A stretch of DNA of 64,000 bases from assembly GCA_943735955.1 (NCBI GenBank), contig OX030958.1, forward strand, positions 7,556,126-7,620,125, in the 5' to 3' direction. Every line of letters starts with the position of its first letter. Position 1 is the stretch's first letter. The translations under genes and the position numbers were made by a program. Shown in pieces: positions 1 to 11,600 of the stretch. This DNA is from Piscicola geometra. Its lineage: Eukaryota > Annelida > Clitellata > Hirudinida > Piscicolidae. The notes below the pieces were generated by a model that did not search any database, was not told where the DNA came from, and worked only from the letters and a program-made list of their open reading frames with translations.

Positions 1-78
1 TTGGAGTGTTTGTCGTGTCATAACAGCATCTCCGTCACGATTAGGCCACCAGACATTAACACACACACACACACACAC
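1..78 (-). repeat. Short interspersed element fragment ending in (CA)n, inverted copy of 34430-34507
   Basis: Reading the reverse complement, these bases are identical to 34430-34507, including the junction between a unique block of about 60 bases and a TG/CA dinucleotide tract. This is expected of a dispersed repeat that carries or seeds a microsatellite. The copy is cut by the window edge, so its full length is unknown. Confidence 0.75.
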
Positions 79-2615
79 CATCTTTAAAACTTTCAGAAGA
101 TGCTAGAAAGGAAAGTATTCGTGAGCGTAAATGAAAATCCAAAAAACTTTTCACATTAGTTTTATATTTTCATTAAATAAGTTTTCTTTATTAAAAGATT
201 TAAAGTATTTAAATATAAAAATTTTTTACATTTTAAACAGTAATATAAAATCAAAGATAAATGCAAAAAATATGGCTTGAAACAGATTTAAAACTAGTTT
301 TCAAATGCATTAACAAAAGAGAAGCTAAATTGTAAAATAACACCGAATCAGAACAAAATGGAGATTAAAGTGGACAATAAAATGATCATTCAATGAAGAT
401 TTGGAACCTTTCGATCAAAATTGGAAACTACGCCGAAAAATAGGTTTCAAATGCTTACATAAAATGCTTTTGACACGCTGAGACGATCTCAAGGAGCCAA
501 ATAATCAAATTGCTGCCAATTCTGGTCTTTAATAATAATAAAGCTTCTTGTTGCTGGTGGGGCTGATGTTGGGAAAGAAAAAGATTGGCTAGAAAAGAAT
601 ATTGAATCATGGATTTGATTTTATGATTTGCGTTGTATTAATGAATTTCGTGTTATTAGTATTGAGAATTTGAGAGGTCATTTTGTTTTTGGAATAAAGA
701 TCTGTAGAGAAAGCGGCCTGAGAATCTTGAAATGTAAAAAATAATAGATTTTCTCGAATTTCAAAATAAAAAAATGTCGAATAAATTTTGTCAATAAATC
801 CAGGTTATTAAATTCTGCATAAAAAAGTCAATACAACAAATTGTTTTGAGAGCAAGAATGAAATACGAATATAAAGTATCAAAATTGGATTTAGATTAAA
901 AATGCAGACAAAATATGCGAAAAAACAACAAATATTCTCAATTTCGATCTGGAGATGCTTATCACTGGGACTTTCTCAAGACGGGTCAAGGCAGGACCAC
1001 CAGGGACCATTAAACATACTATAAACAGAGCCGCCATCGATCCACCTATCGATCCAGACATCTCTCTTCTCAACATAGGGAAGCAATTCGGGATATTGAG
1101 AATAATTTCGTTTTCTTGAAGTTGGGAGAATCTCTGCCGATCGATCAGTTATGTGAAGTCCAACAATGTTTTTGTTGAAATGTGAGATTATCGCAAATGA
1201 TAAGAGCTCTGATTTTATTGTTATTTTTACAATAAAAAAAAAAGGACATTTGATGATATAGAAAACTTTTACATAATAATTTTTATATTTTTATCTTTTA
1301 TTTATTACCAAAACGCAAAGAATAATTCCAGCATTTGTTGATCAGAAGTATTGATAATAATCTTTTTTAAATATTGAAAACCAACTTGAAAGCGTATAAT
1401 TTGAAAGTTGTTCTATAAATTCACCTATTTAATAAACCCTAATTATCCAAATAAAAATAAAAATTATGAAAAGGATGCGTACAGGTCCTATAATTCTGAA
1501 GGGCTCGTCGATGATTAATTTGATTTCTAACCCGTTGCTTTCGGATCGATCATACATGTCGATCTTGCTATTTCTGCGAAGATTTGAGACTTTCTGACAC
1601 TTGATTTAATTCCTGTTTTGGAGAAAAACACGAAATGTTAGATCTATGACGTTTTTCCGCCGTTGGAAAATTCACTTTATATTTATTCCTTCTCATTTTT
1701 TTACTATTTTATTGTTTCTTATAGAAAATTAGTTTCAAAATGAACCTTCGGATATAACTCAGTTATCTTTTCACCCCATTTTAACATCTTTCTGTTCATT
1801 CATTTTTGCGATATTTTCCTTCGCTTCCTTTGTTATCATCTTCTCTCCTCTGCACGTATGTATAAGAAGATGACTACGACACCAGAGTTATATAATGTGT
1901 GTCAAGCTCTTGTTCAAAAGAAATCTCTTATTTTTAGTTTGTTTCAAAGAGTTGTTTAAAAGTTAAAAGATACTTTTGTTAAGTTGCAACTGAATAGCTG
2001 ATCAGTCGAATACTAAAATCAGCTACAAAAGGATTTTCAAGAGTTTTAAAGAAGAAGAGTTTCAAGATTTGTGCTTTCAAGGTTTTAATTAATTTAAATT
2101 TTCAGCTCTTGTGGAAAAAATTCAATTAAAAATTTAAAGTTTTGAAAAATAATTTTACAAAAGTTGCGTAACTCTTCGAAAGTTTAGCAAAATAAGTTAA
2201 AACAAAGTTGTGTAAATCTTTAAAAAGTTAAGATATAATAAAAAATAAAGTGAAAATTTAATAATTCAAATTTTTTCATTTAAATTATTTTGAAGAAGTA
2301 CAAGAAAAAGAATTTAGACACTTGAAAATCTAATTAAATTTTAAAAAGAACAAATATGAAGCTAGATTTTGAAAAAGTTCAAAAAAATGAAAATGATAAA
2401 TTTACAGATACTTAATATAAAAAAAATGTGAATTTTATTGTATCATTTTTTATCGTATTGTATCGTTTCGTAGCTTAGCGTAATGTATTATTTAGCTGCA
2501 CTCATTGTATAATAATACATTGTACATAATGATATATTTTCATTGAATTTATTGTATGGTATTGTTTTGTGCCAAATCATATTGAGTCGCATTGAAAAGC
2601 TATTTGCATTGAACG
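1..2615. other. Intergenic, no gene recognised
   Basis: AT-rich DNA without a codon pattern I can support. Bases 1 to about 78 are a copy of an element that recurs inverted at 34430-34507. Slightly GC-richer islands at about 955-1085 and 1490-1620 hold only short open frames with no recognisable motif. The end of this interval is the presumed promoter and 5' UTR of the lectin receptor gene; I see no convincing TATA box there. Confidence 0.6.
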
Positions 2616-5600
2616 ATGAGATCTGTGGAGAGGTTCTTGAGGTTGTTGTTAGTGCTGCAATGGTGGATACTCACTGTCTGCTGGGATGTCAACCGCGACC
2701 AAGGTTACTTTTTTTAAATTTGATTTTGAAAAAAGATAATAAGTAATAAATTTATTTTTAGGCTTTATAAATACTTTTTTCAATATTTATTTTTTGTATT
2801 TTGTAAAAAAATGATTTAGTGAATTTGTAACTTTATAAATAGATCATAAAAGGTTAAAATCGCATTTATTCACATTTCAAAACGTATAACAAATTATATG
2901 AATGTTTAAAAAATGAAAATACACTCTACTAGTCAATCTTAAGTGTGAAGGCACAAATGAGAACCCTTAAATCCCCGTGTCGCCACACTATTGGCACCTG
3001 TAAAGCAGCTTTCTCTGAATAAGTACCCTTCGAAAGCATCTGTCACATACAGACCTCACACGTCATAAATCAGCATTGTTTTGCTTTATTACTCAGTGAA
3101 CGTCTTTCCACGCAGGTTTAACGAAATATGCTTGAAAGCTAACATAAAGTTTTTTGAGAAAAAGAGAAATTGTGAATGAACAATTAAAGAAAAATAATGT
3201 TTAATTTATTATTAGTGTTGTAATACGAAGAGCATTTATTGGTCACGTTGTAATTTATCAAACCTTATATTATTGAATTGAACCTTTATTAACTTGGATG
3301 GAAGATATGCAATTTTGTATGTTTTTAGTGGGCCTATATATCTTTTTCAATGACTTATTCAGTTTTATGAAGATTTTAAAAAATTGAAGATTTTTTATAA
3401 ATAGGATTTTTCTAGATTACTTTGATATACATTTTTATGATCTATATATATTGTATAAATTGTTTAAAATGATTTTTTTAAAAAATTTTAATGATTGATC
3501 TCCAAAATTGAAAAATGTTCAATTTCTCTTAATTTAAATTGATTTATGAAGACATAAATCAATTTGAATTCTTTTCAACCTTTGTTCTTTTCATAGTTAT
3601 TACATAGAACATTTTTTAGTGAGCACTTTTAATATTATTTTTTATACTTCAATATTCTATTAAATCATTTTTGTACATTTTTCAAAATATTTTTTATATT
3701 CTTTTGGCTTTATGCGATGTTGAAGGATAGATTGACTGAGTGTTTTGGAGGTTGTCTTAACCCAATGAATCATATTTAATGATATTTTAAAGTATTTTCT
3801 TTCATTTTTATCAACACAAGAAATTTATAAATTAAATTTTCTTCCAATTAATAATGATTTAATAAAAATTGTTGAATCCTTCTATTAAATGAAACAAAAT
3901 TCGAGTGAAATTCTCATCAATTAATTTTAATTTCTAAAATGTCCTGTTTTTATTTTAAAGTTACTTAATAAAAGATTTTGAAATGACAGGAAATAAATAT
4001 ATCAATCTAAGATTATGTTTTAACTTGAAAACATTTTCTAGAAATTACTTTTTAACGAAACATTTTCTTTAGATAATAATTTGAAAATATCATTTACACT
4101 AAACTTTTAAAATTCTACAAGCGAATTCTTTTTGAAAAAGAAAAACTAAATTCAAAAAACTAACCGAAAATAAATTGAAACAATTTCTAAAAACGACAGT
4201 TTATGTCTTTTGACTTAATCTTTATTAATCTTCACAATCCATTGGGAGTTTTTCTCTTATTGAAAGTCGTAAATTCGGACCTCCAGCACACCTTCTTTCC
4301 AGGCCTCTCTTCTCATTCCAAGGATTTATGCGGCGCCTAACAGGTTTTCTCAAAACATGTCTTAGAAACGACAACATTTGCAAATGAAAAGCGGCAATGA
4401 GATTCTCAAATAAAAATTTCTCGATTAGTGTGTCGAAGGCTGTCACGCAAAATTTCATTGCATGGAATCCACAGAACTATTTGTAGTTTCAAAAATATTT
4501 TTCCCTAAATTTTCCAACTTTTTCAACACTCTCGTGTTCTGTGTCACGATAAGTTGGGTGGAAAGAAAGATGGAGGAATGCATGGATGACTGAATAGAAA
4601 GAAAAAGTAGGTGAAGTGTAAAAGAAACAATGAAGGACGGATAAATAAATGAATGAAGAAATAAATAACAAAAGGCTCAATGAGTAAACGCATTAAAAGA
4701 TAAATGAATATTTAAATAAATTTGAAGAGCAATGAAAGAATTGATTGGCGGATCTAGTAGTTGGATAATTTTGGTGACTCGTAAAAGTTTGACTAGAAGT
4801 CACAAGGGAATGTTTTAGTGTTCGCTTCATTTACTCAGACCACTTTGCCCTTTGACCCCACTCTAGGTTCTATAAACCACACCGCAAACCATGAAATAAC
4901 TAATGAACCAGAAAATCGCATGCAAATACTAGCTGACACTATGCTACGACAAAAACTTCTTGAATTATTAGGTTCGTTTTAAAGATAAGAATTTTCTAAA
5001 GAGTATTTACAAAACAAAAATTGAAAATTTGCAAAATTTGTAATGAAACCATGTTATAACATCAAAGCCCCAAACGATGAGCTAAACCACCACCTCTTTG
5101 CCAGGGTGGTGGGCGATCAAATCAAGATACGGCAATATTTATACACGCATCAAAACGGCACTCGAAGCAGCTATTAACAAACTCGTGTTCCCGCTATCTA
5201 GGCAAACATCTCGTTCCGATAAAACCATCCATCGATCAAAGCACGCCCTCGCTTTATCTTTCGCCCTTCAAGCCAACCACAACACCAATGTCTTTTTATC
5301 CGGACTAAAAATTGTCTTTTTAAATTTGGGAAGTTTATATTTTGTATTATTTAATTATTTTTCTAGCTGCAAAAAGTCATCTTTAGTCATATGAAGAAAA
5401 AAAACATTAATAGATTTTTTTCGAAAGAGTTATTTATTTTTTAGAGTTGAGTTATTCTTTTATGTTTTAAAACCTTATTTGGTTTGTCTTTTAAAATAAG
5501 AAAAAAATTAACCGTTAAATTAAAACATAATTAAAATTAATGCAAAAAAAATTATTAAATAAATTTAAAATATAAAAAATTCTGGCTGCCGTAACCAGGA

Positions 5601-8600
5601 TTCGAACCTGGGTTGTCTCGGCAACAACGAGAAGTACTAACCACTATACTATTACGGCCAACGCGCCAGTCTCTGTTAATATACAATTCACAAACAAAAT
5701 TAGCATCCATCATACTATTTATTAACCTTCCATTTTCACTCAATTAAAACTTTCAAAACCTTCTCATTCTCCAGAAAGAAAAAAAATTTATCTTTTAAAA
5801 ATCTAATCTTATTTAATTTGACAGAAAAAAATTGGAAGACAATTATACCGTTAAAACAACATGCTTTTATCAACAAAAAAAGTAAAAATTCTGGCTGCCG
5901 TAACCAGGATTCGAACCTGGGTTGTCTCGGCCACAACGAGAAGTACTAACCACTATACTATTACGGCCAACGCGCCAGTCTCTTTTACTCTACAATTTAC
6001 AAACAAAATTAGCATCCATTATGCACTTAACTTTAACTCGTATTTTAAAACCTATTGTAATAAAATAAAATAAAACGAAGAATATTATAAACGTGTCGTA
6101 AACCCGTCGAACTTCAACACCACTCAATTAATTACAATTTTCAAAACCTTATCATTCCCCAGAAACAAAAACAGTCTTGAGCGACAAATCGTTAGAAATG
6201 TCAGGCTGTTACGGCTCTCGTCTGACGCCCTCTTGCAGCCAGGGCTCCATCATCGTGGTGACTGCAGCCTTCTATGGCAGAAACAACTCCTACCTCGCCT
6301 CCGTCTGCCACGTGCCCGCCTCCAACGTCTGTGAGATCAACGTGCATTTTCAGGTGCGTTTTGGGCTTTTTGGGGGGTGCGTCTTAAAAGTCTAGTTTTA
6401 GCGAAAAAATATTTGTGATATTATTTTCAGAGGGCTTTTAAATAAGGGCTATTTTGAGCTTTTAGAGTTATTTGATAATAATTTTTTTACAGATTTTTAT
6501 GATTTTAATCATCCAGTTTTCCAACTTTTAATTTTAATTATTCATTATTTCCACTTTCTGATTCTGATTGTCTTTCTCATACTTTCTAAAATTCTTTCAG
6601 GTGAACAGGGCGTGTGCAGGGAAGGAGGGATGTGAGGTGCGAGTGGAAAAGAACCGCTTTGGAGATCCTTGTGGTTACGATGAGTTCATGACTGTCAAGT
6701 TCATCTGTGTGCAAGGTGCATTAGACATCTACCATTTTTATTTCCATGTTTTCTAAAAAGCTTTTTTAGTTTTAAGTATTGAATATTTTTTATTAAAATT
6801 TATTCGTTATACTCATGTAAAGCAATTTAATTTACACCTTTAATATTATTTTTAAAAAAATACAATAAAAGTTATTCTAGTTTAATTCCATTATCAACTT
6901 AGGTAGTCGTGATTTAGGCATGAGTAGATCTTATTTAATTTTTGTAAGATTTTTTGTACTTCTTTTTCCGCCTTTATTGTCTATTTTGATTTAGAAAATT
7001 GTTTTTTAATCTAATTGTAATATTTTTACATCTGAAATAAGATTTTTTTCTCTCTTTTTATTGATTTATATTTTATAATTTTAACACTCACCTATTTAAA
7101 GCCCGTCTGGTTAAAATAAAAATGAGTACCAATTTATAAAATACAAATAATGTTTTTTATAATACTTTTCATTATAAAATGTTGTAAAATTTCAAGTTAT
7201 TTGGAATAAAAAGTTTTTTCATAATAAAATATTATTCAACTTTATAAATTCCTTAATAATCATTTTATTCACTTCTCACGCAACCTTCAACACCAGACCA
7301 GCACATCAAAAAAATTTGTTCGATTCAAGAATTGGACTCAAATCTTGAAACATTTTCCTCATCCCTATTTCCTTCTTCACCTTCTTCATCATCACAATCA
7401 GCATCCTCATCATCACCACCAACGGCACCTCCTTCCATACAACTGCAACAATCAAAACATTATCAGAATTTTTCCATAATCTTCCAAAGAAAAATACAAA
7501 ACTTGCATAAAAGTCACAAAAGCCTGTACTTGTCGAGTCCTCATTACCCGAAGAAATACCCACTTAACAAAAACTGCACGTTTTCGATCGGAATTAGTGA
7601 GAAAAATAGGCGCTACAAAATAACGTTGTACGACTTCGAATTGGATGTGAAGAGAAATGGAAAATGCGACGTAGGCCTTATAATTTTTATCAAGTTTTGT
7701 CTTTTCTAACTTGCTTGATACAAAACAATTCATTCGTTTCTCAAATTGAAAAAACAAAACTTGGAAAATTTATTTTAGAATTTAAAAACAACATTTCCAG
7801 ATTAAACTTAATTCAAATAAATTATTTTTTCTTTGCAGGACTTTTTTCAAATTTCGTCTACGAGTCGGCTTCAATTCCCATCTCTCTTTCCTTCATCATC
7901 CTCCTCTGAACATACATCCTCATCTTCATCCTCCTCTGAACATACATCCTCATCCTCATCTTCTTTTCCTTCCTTTCTTCCTTTATCCCACTTTTCATCT
8001 TCTTCTTCCTCTCACCCACCATCACCTCTCCCCATGCTGGAAATTTTCAAAGAGTGTGGAGTGATGGGGAGGCAAGACTGGACACTGGACGCTCCCATCA
8101 TCTTCACCTTCGTTTCCTCCCTCAACACCCTCCCCCATCGCGGATTTCTCGTGAATATTGAACGTGAGTTATTTTGAGTAAACAAATATTTGTCATAAAA
8201 AGTACTTTTTCATTTGCAAGATTTTTATAATAATTAATGGAGGATTAACAAGCGTTTTAAAAATTGGTTTTGGTTTCGAGTTTGAATATTTCGATTAATG
8301 AATAAGGCAAAACTAATTGCGGTGGCTCCAATAATGGCTGTTGGTTGTGCTAAAAATAACTAATATTTAATTATTAGAGACATTTTGTTTTACGTAAAAC
8401 TAAACTTGAAATTTAAACGTTCTTTCATCCTTAGAATAAATATTTTGGTTTTTGTTTTTAGAAGTCAATTTTTTAAAGAGCCTTGATATTCTTTTTGCAT
8501 TGGGATAATAAGAACATTAGCTTTAAAAGTATTTAAAAAAAATTTATAATACAATTTTTCAGTTATATTTAAGTTTTTGTTTTTTCAATTTTCACCTTTT

Positions 8601-11600
8601 TCAAGTCGGACTTTCGGATAAGCTCGAACACATCGAAATTCAAAGTTATTTCAACGTAATAGGCTTATATTTTTATTTTATTGGTCATTTTTATCAATAA
8701 TTTTCTTTTAAAAAAGTTTTTTTTTCCAATTCTGAGCATTAACAATGAAAGACGCTGAGCTGACTTCTGTTACACACGCAGCCACCGAACAATCTGAATA
8801 ATAAATAGAATGATTTATCTACTTTACTTTTAAATAGTTTCTTTATTTTCTTTTTTTAATTGAGAATTTTATAAAAATTCATCCACTAAGTTTAAAAAAA
8901 ATTATTTGGTTTTGAAACCACTACATTTAAAACTCCCTCTTAATCGCCTCTTTAATCAGTCTTTAATTATTATATCTCACTTTATTTTACAACTAATAAT
9001 AAAAATTCTATCAAAGTTTCTTGAAAAAATTTTGTATGTTTTTATCCTAAATTTGTTTTCAATTTAGTTAAAAATTCAGTAAATAAAGTCTTAAAGGTTC
9101 TGGTCAATATTTATGAACGTTTTAAAACTCTTCAAAAACCTCCATAAAAACCTCGATAAAAAATCAATATCTTCAATCATAACAGCAATAAATCTTCAAT
9201 TGAAAAATATCAAATATAAAATGGTTGAAATGGCTTAGTGGTTGAGTCGCGAGAAGCCGCTTCGAGTGAGATGAGTTCGATTCCTGCCATCGCCTTGTAG
9301 CTGGCGAGGAGAGAACTGTGGAACCGCCTCGTGAAAGCAAGAACCACAATAAACTAACATGAAAGGACGAATGCTTACTCGTGTATGAATCTAGGTTGAC
9401 GTGCTCATATCACTGAGATATCACTGAATTGTCACTGAAATAGGCAGGAAAAAACAACACCAAGCCTCGTATCAACGATTCAACACGAAGTTGAAAGCCC
9501 AGATGACAATTTCTTCGAAGGAACACTCCACTCTTGTGACAAACGAGGCACCAGAGAAGCGAAAACTGCTCAAAGTAGAGTTCGTTTCAAGGCAATGTCA
9601 AATGACGCCTGTGGACTTTCCGTTACGTCGCTTTGAATCTTCTTTTACTAGTTCCCAACGCGCCTAGCTCATGTATTTTGTAGACGTTTTTATAGGTAGT
9701 TTGGAAAATCTCTTCAATTGGAAAAATATGATGTTTTTTGTTTTACGAAATATATTTTTTATATTGAATATTTTTATAAATAATTATAATAAATAACGAA
9801 AAGATTAAACAAGCATTACCCAATAAGACAAATCAATGAGAGTTGGAGACTTATTCTTAAATATTTTTATAAAAAGATTCAAAACTAAATAATTTTTGTA
9901 TACTTTTATTTTCAATCAATTTGGCATTAAACATAGTATTAAGCTTGGCATTTCGTCTAATAGTACAAAGCTCTCTATCCTTATGCCACTTTACTCAGGC
10001 TTGACATTGCATTGTTCTATGACATGCAAAAATTGCAAATTTTTATTTACAATTATTTGAATCTTTTCCATTAAATGCATCTTTGTGCACGCAACCACTT
10101 AGTCTTTTGCATAACTGGATTAAAAACTATTCATACAATTAGATGCCCTAAAATATGCTGCATACCCAAATGCAAGTATTTTTTATGAATAAAAAAAAAA
10201 TTATTTTTGTTAAGCTTTTGTTATTGATCACTTGTTGTTTTAAGCCATTTATTACTTTAAACATCGTCCATGTGTCTTGCTGCATTTTTTTATTACAAAA
10301 ACCTTCTTTTCAAAAGAAAAACTTGTTTTAAAATGCCGTTTTAAAACAATGTTTTTTCTCGACTTTCAAGCAATTATTTAGCAGTTTTTCTCATTAAAAA
10401 AATCTTTTTCCTTTTATATATTCATGCGCACACCTCATGACTTTTAATTAATGTCTAAAGTTTTTGCTGTCTTCTTGAAAAACTCTTTCACAAGCATTCA
10501 AGCATAGTGATCTCCCATAGTCTACAAAAATTAAATCTGAAATGACTAACTGATACAACAATTAAATAAAATTGTAATAAATGATTTGTTGTATATACAA
10601 AAAACGAGCAATATCTACAGAATAATCATTTAACTTTACTCAGTGATAAACCTAAACGGCACCTAAAAACGTCACGAAGGCAGTAAAGGTGATTGAGTTT
10701 GCGAGTCTTGCAGGAATAATAGCAGGGATGCGGGGTTGCGGAGGCGAGCTTTAAGCGGGAACCTCCCCTCCTGACCTTGTGACAGTACATCATCCGCACT
10801 CTACAGCACTCCATTGGCTTATTGTTAACGGGAGAGTAAGGCGGAATAAGGTAGAAAGTGATGATGATGGTGGGAATGATGACGATGACGGTGATGATGA
10901 TGGTGATGATGATGGTGGGAATGGTAATGATGACGATGACGCGGATGATGATGGTGATGATGATAACGATGCTGAGAAAAAAGACGATTGCTAAGAAAAT
11001 ATGATGGAGGGCCGGTGGGAATGATGGTGGAACAGTGTGTATGCTCGTTACTTACTTTCTCATTTTCATTCTTGCACGTTGCATATTGCCGTGGCGACTG
11101 CACACTAAAAGAGAGTGGTCATCGCTACGAGTGTTCGTCTGAATGGGCTGCCGAAGTGATGTAAGTTGGTGTTGCTAATGGCGACGGTGCAGCTGATAAA
11201 TGATAATAGAAAGAAACATGTGTGTATTAACAATGTGCCTACTTTTTAAAACGTAAATGGATTTTTATTTTTTTTAAACAATGAACTTTTAACATGAATT
11301 TAACCAATAAGAGCTTTGGGACCATGAGCTAAAGGCATTCAATAAAAAATACTTTCAAGAAAAAAATATATAAATGAAACTTTAAAGAAACTATCGCGTG
11401 CATATTCTGAATTCTAAAAATCTTATTTATTGAAAAGCATATAAAAAGCAATTTGAGGTTATAAAAGCCTGGAATCTGTAAATCTGTAAAGAGCCCGTTG
11501 TTTTATGTGCAATCGGGGTTTAGTGGGCTTTTAGCTTCCTGTCAAAGTACGCATTTAAACACAGACATTTATGAAACGTTTAAGCGTTAAAAAGCTATAA

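Larger units (their letters stand above)
2704..6162 (+). other. Intron 1 of the lectin receptor gene
   Basis: The 3.46 kb intron is AT-rich. It contains two antisense tRNA genes near its 3' end and some GC-richer unassigned islands at about 2935-3120, 4205-4480 and 5040-5300. Reading these islands on both strands gave no family I recognise. Confidence 0.6.
5575..6175. repeat. Tandem segmental duplication carrying a tRNA gene and a 3' splice site
   Basis: Block 1 (about 5575-5790) and block 2 (about 5883-6175) share the tRNA gene, the following GGCCAACGCGCCAGTCTCT segment, ACAAACAAAATTAGCATCCAT, and a pyrimidine-rich stretch ending CTCCAG/CCCCAG. Block 2 has about 85 extra bases between the last two. 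The CCCCAG of block 2 is the real acceptor of receptor exon 2 at 6163; the matching CTCCAG in block 1 (around 5770-5776) is a copy with no open exon after it. Confidence 0.8.
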
